This document shows positions 43,493 to 55,411 of a DNA stretch of 64,000 nt, one piece after another. The notes under the pieces are model-generated. The model ran no database searches. It was given only the letters and a program-made list of their open reading frames with translations, and had not been told where the DNA came from. Both the position numbers and the translations under genes were made by a program. The first letter of the stretch is position 1. The number at the start of each line of letters is the position of its first letter. Location: the NCBI GenBank assembly GCA_029010495.1, contig JAQXKO010000025.1:1-64000 (forward strand). The letters are read 5' to 3'. Source of the stretch: Clostridiales bacterium (GTDB lineage: Bacteria > Bacillota > Clostridia > Lachnospirales > Lachnospiraceae).

Positions 43493-44833
43493 ATGCCAAA
43501 TCCTTATTTACCGTTAAATGAATATATACCTGACGGAGAGCCAAGAGTATTTGGAGACAGGGTATATATTTACGGTTCACATGACAGTGCTTCATCAGAT
43601 AAATTCTGCGACCATAAGCTCAAGGTCTGGTCTGCAGGTGTAGATGATTTAAACAACTGGGTATGTCATGGTGATTCCTTTCATACATTAGATGATGAAG
43701 ACCATAAGTCAGATACAGACTGGACTTCAGCAGAAAATGATTTATATGCACCTGATGTGGTCGAAAAAAACGGCAAATACTATCTTTATGCCTATATAAT
43801 GGGTGCAAAGGGCTGCGTTGCTGTTGCAGACAGGCCGGAGGGACCGTTTAAGCTTCTTTCACAGTATGTATATGATATACCGAATCATTATGATAACGGA
43901 ATTTTCATTGATCCCGGGGTACTTGTGGATGATGACGGACGTGTATATTTATATTGCGGATACCAGGGCAGTTATATGGTTGAGCTTAAGGATAATATGT
44001 ATGAATGTATAAACGATACATATATGACGGATATCATACCTGTTGAACAGCCTTTTAATTTCTTCGAGGCATGCTCGCTCCGAAAAGTGGGAGATACATA
44101 CTATATGATTTATTCACCATGCAGAAATGTTCTTCCTAACGAAGGCGGCGGCAGCAGACTCTGTTATGCAACAAGTGATTCTCCGAGAGGACCATTTACA
44201 TACAGGGGCACCATTATTGATAACGGTGTGGATTATCCCGGAGGCAATAATCATGGCTCCATCTGTAAGATAAAGGATCAGTGGTATATTTTTTATCATA
44301 AGATGACAAACGGCACAATTATGAGCAGAAGAGCCTGTGTTGAAAAAATTGAAATTCTGCCTGACGGAACAATACCTCAGGTGGAAATGACATCTTTGGG
44401 ATTCGAAAAAGCGCTTAATCCATATAAAGCTACTCCCGCAGAAATCGCATGCGTTATGACAGGGGGAGCTATAGTTACTGAAAAGGATGTATTTACAAGA
44501 GTTGTAACATGCATTAATGACGGAAGTGTGCTCGGTTATAAGTATTTTGAATTTGGTGAGGATAACAGTTCTGAAACAATGGAATTTGCCGTGAAAATCA
44601 CAGGGCTTGGCATGAAGGGTATTGTTGAAATCAGAATTGATGACCGAAACAGTGAACCTATCGGCATATGTAAGACAGGAACTGCTGACGGAGTATATCG
44701 TACAAGGGTTAAATGCGTTACAGGATATCATGCGGTATATCTTACAATTAAACGTGATTTCGGAGGCTGGTTTGTCGACATGGTAAAAAACAGAACTGTC
44801 TTTGATATGGAAAGCTTTATATTTATTAAATAG
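43493..44833 (+). CDS. Glycoside hydrolase family 43 enzyme
   Basis: This 446-residue enzyme has the five-bladed beta-propeller layout of GH43 xylosidases and arabinofuranosidases. The N-terminal RVFGDRVYIYGSHD contributes the catalytic-base Asp, YAPDVVEKNGKYYLY the second Asp, and FFEACSLRKVGDTYYMIYS the acid Glu region. GGNNHGSICKIKDQWYIFYH completes the core. About 110 C-terminal residues form an accessory beta domain. It has no signal peptide, so it should act in the cytosol on imported xylo- or arabino-oligosaccharides. No transporter or regulator is adjacent, and only 26 bases with GGAGG separate it from the tRNA terminator, so its promoter is unclear. Confidence 0.88.
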   Translation: MPNPYLPLNEYIPDGEPRVFGDRVYIYGSHDSASSDKFCDHKLKVWSAGVDDLNNWVCHGDSFHTLDDEDHKSDTDWTSAENDLYAPDVVEKNGKYYLYAYIMGAKGCVAVADRPEGPFKLLSQYVYDIPNHYDNGIFIDPGVLVDDDGRVYLYCGYQGSYMVELKDNMYECINDTYMTDIIPVEQPFNFFEACSLRKVGDTYYMIYSPCRNVLPNEGGGSRLCYATSDSPRGPFTYRGTIIDNGVDYPGGNNHGSICKIKDQWYIFYHKMTNGTIMSRRACVEKIEILPDGTIPQVEMTSLGFEKALNPYKATPAEIACVMTGGAIVTEKDVFTRVVTCINDGSVLGYKYFEFGEDNSSETMEFAVKITGLGMKGIVEIRIDDRNSEPIGICKTGTADGVYRTRVKCVTGYHAVYLTIKRDFGGWFVDMVKNRTVFDMESFIFIK

Positions 44834-44856
44834 TTTTAAAAAATGGTAATTTCGTA

Positions 44857-44885
44857 TTGACTTTTTTAAATTAAGGTATTAATAT
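44857..44885 (+). promoter_or_regulatory. Strong sigma-A promoter of rpsT
   Basis: TTGACT (44857-44862) and TAATAT (44880-44885) are spaced by 17 bases, leaving a leader of about 85 bases to the rpsT start. Confidence 0.7.
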
Positions 44886-44897
44886 ATATGAGGTATG

Positions 44898-44968
44898 TTT
44901 GTGTAGAGCGTCCGTGTCCGGATTTACACAAGCTGTTCATGCAATTTAAAAACAGACTTTTTCAGGAG
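44898..44968 (+). promoter_or_regulatory. Structured rpsT leader
   Basis: The leader can fold into GTGTA/TACAC with an inner TCCG/CGGA stem (about 44900-44930), then CTGTT/AACAG (about 44932-44956), just before the AGGAGG site. This could be an autoregulatory S20-binding leader, but I cannot match it to a described one. Confidence 0.35.
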
Positions 44969-44977
44969 GAAATTAAA

Positions 44978-45241
44978 TTGGCTAACATCAAATCTGCTAA
45001 GAAGCGTATTCTTGTTATCGAGACAAAGACATTAAGAAACAAGATGATTAAATCAAAGATTAAGACTTTAGTAAAGAAGGTTGACGCTGCTGTGGCTGCC
45101 GGCGACAAGACTTTAGCAACTGAAGCTTTAAAGGAAGCAACTGTAGCAATTGATAAGGCATGTGCTAAGGGCATTTTCCACAAGAACAATGCAGCAAGAA
45201 AAGTATCAAGCCTTGCAAAAGCAGTTAATGCTATGAACTAA
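44978..45241 (+). CDS. rpsT: 30S ribosomal protein S20
   Basis: This 87-residue protein binds 16S rRNA during small-subunit assembly. It begins (M)ANIKSAKKRILVIETKTLRNK, continues with basic helices, and ends GIFHKNNAARKVSSLAKAVN, the S20 pattern and length. The start is TTG 44978, directly after AGGAGG; TTG starts are a known feature of rpsT in other bacteria, where they contribute to autoregulation. It is monocistronic, with its own promoter and strong terminator. Confidence 0.97.
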   Translation: MANIKSAKKRILVIETKTLRNKMIKSKIKTLVKKVDAAVAAGDKTLATEALKEATVAIDKACAKGIFHKNNAARKVSSLAKAVNAMN

Positions 45242-45254
45242 TATAATAAATAAC

Positions 45255-45284
45255 CTGCCGGTATCTGCCGGCAGTTTTTTTTTG
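45255..45284 (+). terminator. Terminator of rpsT
   Basis: A GC-rich 7-bp stem, CTGCCGG (45255-45261) with CCGGCAG (45268-45274), is followed by nine T. Confidence 0.9.
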
Positions 45285-45380
45285 CCTTTTTTAAAAAATT
45301 TTGATGTAAATAATTTGGTATCAGTTTAATTATTCTGGATATGATTGATTATGTAATAATTTTACGTCGGGAGCATATTT

Positions 45381-46262
45381 ATGGATAATATATATACGGA
45401 TTTGGCCAGTGAGTTTATTTCAAAAATTATGGGCAGAGAAAAAAACAATATAAAAAACGCACAAATGGTTTACGGTGATATTACGGTTAAATCATTTGAA
45501 ATTGATAAGCACAGCTCTGATTTGATTCACAGACCGCAGGGACTGTATGTAATAATAGAAACCGGACCTGACATCAGAGGATTATCAGACAGTCTTTCCG
45601 ACACTATTGGCAGGGAAATAAAAAAGCTTATAGAATATCTTGATTATAAAAAGAAGCCCGAAAAAATATTAGTTGTCGGTTTGGGAAACAGAGAGATAAC
45701 ATCAGATTCGATAGGTCCGAGGGTAATTGATAAGCTCAGGGTTACCGGTCATGTGAAAGAAAATTTTCCGGAGGAGTTTGAACGGTTTAATTCAATTTAT
45801 GCTTTGGCTCCGGGCGTGATGGCACAGACCGGAATGGAAACGGCCGGAATTGTAAAAGGTATTACGGATAAGCTTATGCCGGAGCTGATTATCTGCATTG
45901 ATGCCCTTGCCACTCAGAGTATGGAGCGTATTTGTACGACATTGCAGTTGTCCACTGCAGGTATATCACCCGGCTCCGGCATTGGTAATCTTAGGAATGC
46001 AATTAATCCCGATACTATGGGCGTCCCGGTCATTACCGTCGGTGTTCCCACAGTTGTCGGAGCCGTTACTCTTGTAAGAAATTATCTAGAGGAGCTTGAA
46101 AATGCCTGCAGTATCAGGCTTGATATTGACAAGCTTGATATATGCAACTTTAATTCTGTACTTAAAGACAAATATGTGACGACTAAAAATATTGATGAGG
46201 AGGTTTCATGTCTGTCGGAAATAGTGAGTATGGCAATAAATGGTGCTCTGTTAAAAAAATAA
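45381..46262 (+). CDS. gpr: Germination protease GPR
   Basis: This 293-residue aspartic-like protease degrades the small acid-soluble proteins that coat spore DNA, when spores germinate. The LVVGLGNREITSDSIGPRV segment with its Asp, ALAPGVMAQTGMETAGIV, CIDALATQS and GVPVITVGVPTVV are characteristic. The short N-terminal acidic stretch fits the autoprocessed propeptide. It shows the organism is, or was, a spore former. GGGAG precedes the ATG. In Bacillus, gpr is sigma-G dependent; no good sigma-G box is visible here. spoIIP overlaps its end. Confidence 0.95.
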   Translation: MDNIYTDLASEFISKIMGREKNNIKNAQMVYGDITVKSFEIDKHSSDLIHRPQGLYVIIETGPDIRGLSDSLSDTIGREIKKLIEYLDYKKKPEKILVVGLGNREITSDSIGPRVIDKLRVTGHVKENFPEEFERFNSIYALAPGVMAQTGMETAGIVKGITDKLMPELIICIDALATQSMERICTTLQLSTAGISPGSGIGNLRNAINPDTMGVPVITVGVPTVVGAVTLVRNYLEELENACSIRLDIDKLDICNFNSVLKDKYVTTKNIDEEVSCLSEIVSMAINGALLKK

Positions 46263-47389
46263 TATATGTTATAACTTTATTTGTATTGATAATAACAGCC
46301 AGACTTCTTTATTACAAATCTGATATTGCAATGCCTGTTATGGGGAAAATTACTTCCGGTATTATTTATCTTGCCCGTGAAGAATCAGAATATATTTATA
46401 ATCGCATTTTTAAAAAAGATGATATGGCCTGTTATGCCGACAGTATAATATACACGGAAGGTGCATGTATGGATGACGCTTCCTTATGTGATTCAAGAGC
46501 CTGGCTATTGCAGGGATATGATATGCATTATTATAATGATTTCTCGCAGCAGCAATTAAAATACGAGGTAAATACCGGAATATTACCGGTAATTAAGGTG
46601 AAAAATGATTCGATTATGGCAAACAGCGGCTCATCAGTTTTGCTTGACAATATAAAAAATGACTTAAGCGGATTGTCGTATAAGGCATTTGTTGAAAGCT
46701 TCTATACTGTTGACAGCTCCACGCGAGCAGATAAAAGTATCATTAATCCCGAAATACTTATTAACAGAAACTGTTCGATAAATGGTACAAAGAAGATACT
46801 TATTTATCACACACACGGTTCTGAAGCATATGCTGACAGCTACGGAAGCATGGATAAATCGGTAATAGGTGTAGGTGATTATCTGGAAAAGCTTCTGTTA
46901 GACAGAAATTATGAGGTTATTCATCTCAGGGAATATTTTGACAGGGTGGATGGAAGAATATGTCGCGAGGGAGCATATGAAAGGGCCCTTATAAGACTTA
47001 ATGAAGTATTGGCAGAGCATCCTGATATAAATGTTATTATAGATCTTCACAGAGACAGCGGTGAAAGAAGGGTTGCAGTAATAGACAGTGAGCCGGTTGC
47101 AAAGCTGATGCTGTTTAACGGACTGTCCTATGACGGGAAAAAAGATATTTCTTCTGTTCCAAACCCTAACAGAGAAGGAAATCTCGCATTTTCTCTGCAG
47201 CTGAAAACAGTCGGAGACAAGATGTATGAGGGTCTGTTCAGCAGAATTTATGTACGTAATTACCGATATAACATGCATCTTACGGAACGGGCGATTCTGC
47301 TTGAAACGGGAACTGACAGGAATAGCTTTGAGGAGGCCTGTAAAGCAATGGATTATTTTGCAGACGTATTAGGTACTGTTCTTGAATAG
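46208..47389 (+). CDS. spoIIP: Stage II sporulation protein P
   Basis: This 393-residue membrane-anchored peptidoglycan amidase/endopeptidase thins septal wall during engulfment, with SpoIID and SpoIIM. One membrane helix lies at about residues 16-36. The catalytic domain has ILIYHTHGSEAYADS near residue 198 and VIIDLHRDSGERR near residue 276, then ILLETGTDRNSFEEA near the end. The ATG at 46208 is supported by AGGAGG four bases upstream even though it overlaps gpr by 55 bases in another frame. The gpr-spoIIP pairing is a conserved sporulation operon. Confidence 0.93.
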   Translation: MSVGNSEYGNKWCSVKKIIYVITLFVLIITARLLYYKSDIAMPVMGKITSGIIYLAREESEYIYNRIFKKDDMACYADSIIYTEGACMDDASLCDSRAWLLQGYDMHYYNDFSQQQLKYEVNTGILPVIKVKNDSIMANSGSSVLLDNIKNDLSGLSYKAFVESFYTVDSSTRADKSIINPEILINRNCSINGTKKILIYHTHGSEAYADSYGSMDKSVIGVGDYLEKLLLDRNYEVIHLREYFDRVDGRICREGAYERALIRLNEVLAEHPDINVIIDLHRDSGERRVAVIDSEPVAKLMLFNGLSYDGKKDISSVPNPNREGNLAFSLQLKTVGDKMYEGLFSRIYVRNYRYNMHLTERAILLETGTDRNSFEEACKAMDYFADVLGTVLE

Positions 47390-47411
47390 AATATAAGTAA
47401 AATGAAATGTC

Positions 47412-47440
47412 TTGTAATTGCTTTTTTACTATGATATAAT
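47412..47440 (+). promoter_or_regulatory. Sigma-A promoter of lepA
   Basis: TTGTAA (47412-47417) and TATAAT (47435-47440) are spaced by 17 bases, 30 bases before the lepA ATG. Confidence 0.65.
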
Positions 47441-47469
47441 CAAAATATTTGAAAATACTAGGAGGGATT

Positions 47470-49281
47470 ATGGCTATTTCCCAGGATAAAATCAGAAATT
47501 TTTGTATTATTGCCCATATAGACCACGGTAAGTCGACTCTTGCCGACAGAATCATAGAAAAAACAGGTGTGCTTACCCACAGAGAAATGCAGAGTCAGGT
47601 TCTTGACAATATGGAGCTTGAAAGAGAAAGAGGCATTACAATCAAGGCACAGACAGTCAGAGCAGTATATAAGGCAGAGGATGGGGAGGAATATATATTA
47701 AACCTTATTGATACTCCCGGTCATGTTGATTTCAATTATGAGGTTTCGCGTAGTCTTGCGGCCTGTGAGGGGGCAATTCTTGTAGTTGATGCCGCACAGG
47801 GAGTTGAGGCACAGACGCTTGCAAATGTATACCTTGCCTTAGAACATAATCTTGAAATTGTTCCTGTAATAAATAAAATTGATCTTCCGAGTGCAGAACC
47901 TGAGCGTGTGATTAATGAGATTGAGGATGTTATCGGAATAGAAGCAGACGATGCACCGCTTATTTCGGCTAAGAATGGTATTAATATTGAAGGCGTATTG
48001 GAACAAATTGTCAAAAAAATACCTGCTCCGGAGGGAGATGTTACCGCGCCTCCGCAGGCATTGATATTTGATTCGGTATATGACCCATATAAGGGAGTTA
48101 TAATTTTCTGCCGTATTAAGGAAGGAACCATTACAAACAGAACACGAATAAAAATGATGGCAACCGGCGCCGAGGCAGATGTTGTAGAGGTTGGAACATT
48201 TGCTCCCGGTAAATATATACCTTGTGATGAATTATCTGCAGGTATGGTTGGCTATATTATGGCTTCACTTAAGAATGTTAAGGATACAAGAGTTGGTGAT
48301 ACTGTTACTGATGCCAATAATCCTGCCGCTCTGCCTCTCCCGGGCTATAAAAAGGTTAATTCAATGGTTTACTGCGGTATGTATCCTGCAGATGGGGCAA
48401 AGTATGAGGACCTTCGTGATGCTCTCGAGAAGCTCCAGCTCAATGATGCGGCATTAACTTACGAACCGGAGACAAGTATAGCACTCGGCTTTGGCTTCAG
48501 ATGCGGCTTCCTTGGACTTCTTCATCTGGAAATAATTCAGGAAAGACTTGAAAGGGAGTATGATCTGGATCTTGTTACAACAGCTCCGAGCGTAATATAT
48601 AAGGTGTACAAGACCGACGGAGAGATAATTGATATTACTAATCCGTCTAATCTGCCCGATCCGTCAGAAATAGAGCATATGGAAGAGCCTATCGTTAATG
48701 CCGAAATAATGGTTACTACAGAATTCGTCGGTTCGATTATGACACTTTGTCAGGAACGACGCGGAGTGTATCTCGGCATGGAATATATTGAGCAGACAAG
48801 AGCATTATTGAAATATGAGCTTCCGCTTAATGAGATTATTTATGATTTCTTTGACGCACTTAAGTCGCGCTCAAGAGGATATGCCTCATTCGATTATGAA
48901 ATTAAAGGCTATGTTCCAAGTAAGCTTGTTAAGCTTGATATACTTATCAACAGAGAAGAAGTGGATGCTTTGTCATTTATTGTTCATTCTGACTCAAGCT
49001 ATGAGCGTGGCAGAAGGATGTGTGAAAAGCTGAAGGATGAAATTCCGAGACATCTTTTTGAAATACCTATCCAGGCAGCAGTTGGAGGAAAGGTAATAGC
49101 CAGGGAAACTGTTAAAGCAATGCGAAAGGATGTTCTTGCAAAATGCTATGGCGGTGATATTACACGTAAGAAGAAGCTTCTTGAAAAACAGAAGGAAGGC
49201 AAGAAGAGAATGCGTCAGATTGGCAATGTTGAGATACCGCAGAAGGCATTTATGAGTGTGCTTAAGCTTGATGAAGAATAA
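47470..49281 (+). CDS. lepA: Elongation factor 4 (LepA)
   Basis: This 603-residue translational GTPase binds ribosomes and back-translocates or assists subunit maturation. The P-loop AHIDHGKST is near residue 15, [10 protein letters not shown] and DTPGHVDF follow, and NKIDLPSA is the G4 box. Domain V and the LepA-specific C-terminus, ending [26 protein letters not shown], are complete. The ATG at 47470 follows AGGAGGG, and an upstream in-frame start at 47449 is rejected for that reason. A terminator-like hairpin lies between it and hemW. Confidence 0.97.
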   Translation: MAISQDKIRNFCIIAHIDHGKSTLADRIIEKTGVLTHREMQSQVLDNMELERERGITIKAQTVRAVYKAEDGEEYILNLIDTPGHVDFNYEVSRSLAACEGAILVVDAAQGVEAQTLANVYLALEHNLEIVPVINKIDLPSAEPERVINEIEDVIGIEADDAPLISAKNGINIEGVLEQIVKKIPAPEGDVTAPPQALIFDSVYDPYKGVIIFCRIKEGTITNRTRIKMMATGAEADVVEVGTFAPGKYIPCDELSAGMVGYIMASLKNVKDTRVGDTVTDANNPAALPLPGYKKVNSMVYCGMYPADGAKYEDLRDALEKLQLNDAALTYEPETSIALGFGFRCGFLGLLHLEIIQERLEREYDLDLVTTAPSVIYKVYKTDGEIIDITNPSNLPDPSEIEHMEEPIVNAEIMVTTEFVGSIMTLCQERRGVYLGMEYIEQTRALLKYELPLNEIIYDFFDALKSRSRGYASFDYEIKGYVPSKLVKLDILINREEVDALSFIVHSDSSYERGRRMCEKLKDEIPRHLFEIPIQAAVGGKVIARETVKAMRKDVLAKCYGGDITRKKKLLEKQKEGKKRMRQIGNVEIPQKAFMSVLKLDEE

Positions 49282-49290
49282 TTTGATTAT

Positions 49291-49322
49291 AAGTGCCAAT
49301 GCATTATGTATTGGCACTTTTT
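49291..49322 (+). terminator. Terminator or attenuator between lepA and hemW
   Basis: Perfect 10-bp arms AAGTGCCAAT (49291-49300) and ATTGGCACTT (49310-49319) are followed by four T. hemW starts 13 bases later without a visible promoter, so read-through is likely. Confidence 0.7.
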
Positions 49323-49334
49323 ACAGGTAAAAAC

Positions 49335-50438
49335 ATGGAATTATATATTCATATACCTTTTTGTATTAAAAAATGCAGATATTGTGATTTCTTATCCTTT
49401 TCAGACTGCTACGATAAGACGGATAAATATATTGATGCTTTACTTTGTGATATTGAAAAAGAAGGAAGCAGATGTTTGGAAACACTTGATACCATATATA
49501 TCGGAGGAGGAACACCGTCCTCCATCAGTCCCGTATATATTGAGAAGATAATGAATAAGGTAAAGGAATGCTTCCGGATAAATGCATATGCTGAAATAAG
49601 TTTGGAGATTAATCCGGGTACAATAACAAAGGATAAAGCAGAGATTTACCGTAAATCGGGTATTAACAGAATCAGCATGGGAGTCCAGTCTTTTGATAAT
49701 GAAGAGCTCAGACTTCTCGGAAGAATATATGATGAGGAATCAATATATGAAGCAATCGATATTTTAACAGATTCCGGTTTTGATAATATAAGTATTGATT
49801 TGATTGAGGCAGTGCCGGGCCAGACTGTTCAAAAGTTTGCCGAAAATATTATAAAGGCAACAAAGCTTCCTGTTACACACATATCTGCTTATGAGCTTAT
49901 AATTGAAGAGGGAACTGAGTTTTATGATTGTTATGGTCCGGAATCAGGCTATGAGCCTGATGAGGATGTTCAGGCGGATATATATATTGATACGGTCGGC
50001 CGGCTTGCTGAAAAAGGGTTTATTCAGTATGAAATTTCTAATTTCGCGAAAAAAGGCTATGAATCAAAGCATAATCTTGGTTACTGGCAGGGAGAAAAAT
50101 ATATCGGCTGCGGTCTTGGCGCTTCGGGATATGATGGTATAAACAGATACAGGAAGGAAGATAATATAAATAAATATATTGATAATCCATCCGTTATTGA
50201 AACTGTAAGACTTGACGGGGAGGAGCTGATAAGCGAATATATTTTTTTGGGATTGAGGACCGTAAAGGGAATCGATATTAATGAATTTAAAAAGAAATTC
50301 GGCTTTGACTTTCCTGCGAAGCATTTGAAGGTTCTTAATAATATACCGGATGAATATTTGAAAAAAGAAAACGGAAGATACTATTTTACAACAAAGGGTT
50401 TTTTGACAAGTAATGTATTTTTAAGAGAATTTATTTAA
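49335..50438 (+). CDS. hemW: HemW-like radical SAM heme chaperone
   Basis: This 367-residue protein belongs to the HemN/HemW radical SAM group. The cluster-binding CIKKCRYCDF (Cys10, Cys14, Cys17) is at the N-terminus, followed by YIGGGTPSSI, NPGTITKDK, RISMGVQSFDNEEL and a C-terminal HemN-type domain with SKHNLGYWQG. It lacks the extra N-terminal residues of true HemN, the oxygen-independent coproporphyrinogen oxidase, so heme trafficking is the likelier role. The ATG at 49335 is the family start; an upstream in-frame ATG at 49293 lies inside the hairpin. Confidence 0.92.
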   Translation: MELYIHIPFCIKKCRYCDFLSFSDCYDKTDKYIDALLCDIEKEGSRCLETLDTIYIGGGTPSSISPVYIEKIMNKVKECFRINAYAEISLEINPGTITKDKAEIYRKSGINRISMGVQSFDNEELRLLGRIYDEESIYEAIDILTDSGFDNISIDLIEAVPGQTVQKFAENIIKATKLPVTHISAYELIIEEGTEFYDCYGPESGYEPDEDVQADIYIDTVGRLAEKGFIQYEISNFAKKGYESKHNLGYWQGEKYIGCGLGASGYDGINRYRKEDNINKYIDNPSVIETVRLDGEELISEYIFLGLRTVKGIDINEFKKKFGFDFPAKHLKVLNNIPDEYLKKENGRYYFTTKGFLTSNVFLREFI

Positions 50439-50457
50439 AAAAATTTTCTATAATCTA

Positions 50458-50486
50458 TTGACAAAATTATCAAATAGTAGTATCTT
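50458..50486 (+). promoter_or_regulatory. Sigma-A promoter of the heat-shock operon
   Basis: TTGACA (50458-50463) and TATCTT (50481-50486) are spaced by 17 bases. The expected start near 50494 lies next to the CIRCE operator. Confidence 0.75.
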
Positions 50487-50499
50487 TATGTCATGGATG

Positions 50500-50526
50500 T
50501 TAGCACTCCTACTTATTGAGTGCTAA
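50500..50526 (+). promoter_or_regulatory. CIRCE operator (HrcA binding site)
   Basis: TTAGCACTC (50500-50508), nine bases, then GAGTGCTAA (50518-50526) is an exact CIRCE inverted repeat. It sits between the promoter and hrcA, where HrcA represses the operon when GroEL keeps it active. Confidence 0.97.
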
Positions 50527-50544
50527 CAAGAAAGAGAAAAGGTT

Positions 50545-51576
50545 ATGTATGACGAACTGGATTTAAGAAAAAAAACAATTTTAATTTCAATTATCAGAAA
50601 TTATCTTGAGACCGGCGAGCCTGTCGGTTCAAGAACCATCTCAAAATATGCTGATATTAATCTCAGTTCGGCGACCATCCGTAATGAGATGAGTGATTTG
50701 GAGGAGCTTGGATTTATTATCCAGCCGCATACCTCAGCCGGACGCATTCCTACGGATAAGGGATATCGTTTTTATGTTGACCTCATGATGCAGGAAAAGG
50801 AGGAAGAGCTGTCAAACCTTAAGGTAATGCTTGATAAGAAGGAGCAGAAGCTTGATACCGTACTAAAGGAAGCGGCAAAGCTTATTGCTGCAAATACCAA
50901 TTATGCTTCACTTATCACAACCCCTACCTACAGTTCCAGGAAACTTAAGTTTATACAGCTTTCGTCAATAGATGAGTTTACACTCCTCGTTGTCATTGTC
51001 ATTGAGGGCAATATAATTAAAAACAAAATGTTAAAGCTTGATGAGCCTCTCTCAAATGAAACGCTTATAAAACTTAACATTATGCTTAATACCTTTTTAC
51101 AGGGTCTTGATCAAAACGAGATAAGTCTTGGACTTATACAGAAGATGAAGGAAGAAAGCCTTGGTTATACATCGGTTGTCAGTGATATTATTGATGCAAT
51201 AGCAATCACATTTACCGAAAGTGAATCAGTTGAGATGTATACTTCGGGAGCCACTAATATTTTAAGATATCCGGAGCTTAATGAAGAGGGCAGAATTTCC
51301 AATATTCTTTCGGTTATTGAAGACAAGGAGCAGCTAAGGGATTTGATCTGTTCTGAATCGATAAACAGCGGTAACGGAAGCATTCAGGTTTATATAGGAG
51401 ATGAATCTCCTATTGAGGCAACAAAGCAATGCGCCGTCGTTACTGCAACATATCAGCTTGAAGAGGGTGTTTACGGTAAGATTGGCATTATCGGACCGAA
51501 GAGAATGGACTATGAAAAAGTAGTCAGTTCTTTACAGAATCTCATGAGCGAGCTTGATAAAATATTTAATAAATAA
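50545..51576 (+). CDS. hrcA: Heat-inducible transcription repressor HrcA
   Basis: This 343-residue repressor of class I heat-shock genes binds CIRCE. The N-terminal winged helix is seen in ETGEPVGSRTISKYADINLSSATIRNEMSDLEELGFI, followed by QPHTSAGRIPTDKGYRFYV, both family hallmarks. The C-terminal GAF-like domain ends with GVYGKIGIIGPKRMDYEKV. A CIRCE operator 18 bases upstream shows autoregulation. It is the first gene of hrcA-grpE-dnaK-dnaJ. The AAAGG site is close to the ATG. Confidence 0.97.
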   Translation: MYDELDLRKKTILISIIRNYLETGEPVGSRTISKYADINLSSATIRNEMSDLEELGFIIQPHTSAGRIPTDKGYRFYVDLMMQEKEEELSNLKVMLDKKEQKLDTVLKEAAKLIAANTNYASLITTPTYSSRKLKFIQLSSIDEFTLLVVIVIEGNIIKNKMLKLDEPLSNETLIKLNIMLNTFLQGLDQNEISLGLIQKMKEESLGYTSVVSDIIDAIAITFTESESVEMYTSGATNILRYPELNEEGRISNILSVIEDKEQLRDLICSESINSGNGSIQVYIGDESPIEATKQCAVVTATYQLEEGVYGKIGIIGPKRMDYEKVVSSLQNLMSELDKIFNK

Positions 51577-51590
51577 AAGAGGTGTATGAT

Positions 51591-54112
<2,522 letters not shown>

Positions 54113-54132
54113 TAGTTTTATTGAATTATTAT

Positions 54133-54170
54133 AAAGCCGCAGGGGAGCCGTATGGCTCCTTTTGTGGCGT
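54133..54170 (+). terminator. Attenuator-like hairpin between dnaK and dnaJ
   Basis: GGAGCC-GTAT-GGCTCC, followed by TTTT, lies inside a larger GCCGCA/TGTGGC pairing. The short T-run suggests partial termination, which would set a high dnaK to dnaJ ratio. Confidence 0.55.
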
Positions 54171-54197
54171 TTAGATTAAGCTTTAGCGGAGGATATT

Positions 54198-55334
54198 ATG
54201 GCTGATAAAAGAGATTACTATGAGGTGCTTGGTATTGCAAAAACCGCCTCAGATGATGAAATTAAAAAAGCCTATAGAAAATTAGCAAAACAGTACCATC
54301 CGGATATGCATCCGGGCGATGCGGAGTGTGAAGCAAAATTCAAGGAAGCCAGCGAAGCCTATTCTGTACTCAGTGACAAAGAAAAAAGAGATAAGTATGA
54401 CAGATTCGGTCATGCCGCATTTGAACAGGGCGGCGGTGGCGGCGGCTTTGATTATTCAAGCTTTGATTTCGGTGACATCTTCGGTGATTTGTTTGGCTTC
54501 GGCGATATGTTCGGCGGAAGTCGTGGCGGCAATTCAAGGGGCAATGGTCCTAAGATGGGCGCCAGTGTCAGAACAGCAATCAGAATCACCTTTGAAGAAG
54601 CTGTTTTTGGCTGTGAAAAGGAATTGGAGCTTAACATTAAAGAAGATTGTCCAACCTGTAACGGTACTGGAGCAAAGCCGGGAACCAATGTTGACACCTG
54701 TGCAAAATGTAACGGACGCGGTACTGTTATATATACACAGCAGTCTATTATCGGTATGGTGCAGAATCAGAGAGTTTGTCCTGACTGCAAAGGAACAGGA
54801 AAGATTATCAAAGAAAAATGTAAAGACTGTTACGGAACAGGATTTATTACAAATCGCAAAAAGATTAAGGTTACTGTTCCTCCGGGTATCGATAACGGTC
54901 AGAGCATTCGCATAAAAGGTAAAGGTGAACCTGGTGTAAACGGCGGACCGAGAGGTGATTTGCTTGTTGAGGTTGCAGTAAGCTCACATCCGATTTTCCA
55001 GCGTCAGGACAGAGATATCTTTAGCAACGCTCCTATGTCATATACGACTGCAACACTTGGCGGTGAGGTTAAGATATCTACTATTGACGGTGATGTTTTA
55101 TATGAAGTAAAGCCGGGAACACAGACAGATACCAAGATAAGACTAAGAGGAAAGGGTGTACCTTCGCTTCGTGATAAAAATCATCGCGGCGACCATTATG
55201 TAACGCTTGTTGTTCAGGTTCCTACTAAACTTACAAACGAGCAGAAAGAGCTTCTTAAAAAATACGAGGACTCTTTTAAGGATAATAAAAAAGAGACCGG
55301 TGACAGTAAGAAGAAAAATAAATTTTTTAAGTAA
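54198..55334 (+). CDS. dnaJ: Co-chaperone DnaJ (Hsp40)
   Basis: This 378-residue protein stimulates DnaK ATP hydrolysis. It has the J domain with HPD near residue 34, a Gly/Phe-rich linker, four CxxCxGxG zinc repeats ([32 protein letters not shown], residues about 150-220), two beta domains and a basic tail. That is the complete type I architecture. GGAGG precedes the ATG, and a strong hairpin follows the stop. Confidence 0.98.
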   Translation: MADKRDYYEVLGIAKTASDDEIKKAYRKLAKQYHPDMHPGDAECEAKFKEASEAYSVLSDKEKRDKYDRFGHAAFEQGGGGGGFDYSSFDFGDIFGDLFGFGDMFGGSRGGNSRGNGPKMGASVRTAIRITFEEAVFGCEKELELNIKEDCPTCNGTGAKPGTNVDTCAKCNGRGTVIYTQQSIIGMVQNQRVCPDCKGTGKIIKEKCKDCYGTGFITNRKKIKVTVPPGIDNGQSIRIKGKGEPGVNGGPRGDLLVEVAVSSHPIFQRQDRDIFSNAPMSYTTATLGGEVKISTIDGDVLYEVKPGTQTDTKIRLRGKGVPSLRDKNHRGDHYVTLVVQVPTKLTNEQKELLKKYEDSFKDNKKETGDSKKKNKFFK

Positions 55335-55350
55335 ACAGTACATAAAATAG

Positions 55351-55385
55351 GGCAAAATGACGCTTTCCGTCATTTTGCCTTGTGC
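55351..55385 (+). terminator. Terminator of the heat-shock operon
   Basis: A perfect 12-bp stem, GGCAAAATGACG (55351-55362) with its complement (55368-55379), has a 5-base loop. Only two T follow directly, so some read-through to prmA is possible. Confidence 0.65.
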
Positions 55386-55411
55386 TGTATATAACGGAAG
55401 GATAGTTTTTT

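Noticed and set aside
43349..43500. tRNA-Ser as a phage or island attachment site
   Set aside because: No integrase, and no repeated tRNA 3' end, is visible within the window.
44114..44731. A 205-codon minus-strand frame inside the GH43 gene
   Set aside because: It is antisense to a clear enzyme gene, with low-quality Cys/Asn-rich sequence and no start signals.
44888..44977. In-frame extension of rpsT to an ATG at 44888
   Set aside because: It lies in the structured leader, right after the promoter, and S20 proteins begin at the TTG preceded by AGGAGG.
45284..45380. Sigma-G promoter before gpr
   Set aside because: Sequences near TATCAG and TATGATT were inspected, but neither box fits the sigma-G consensus with acceptable spacing.
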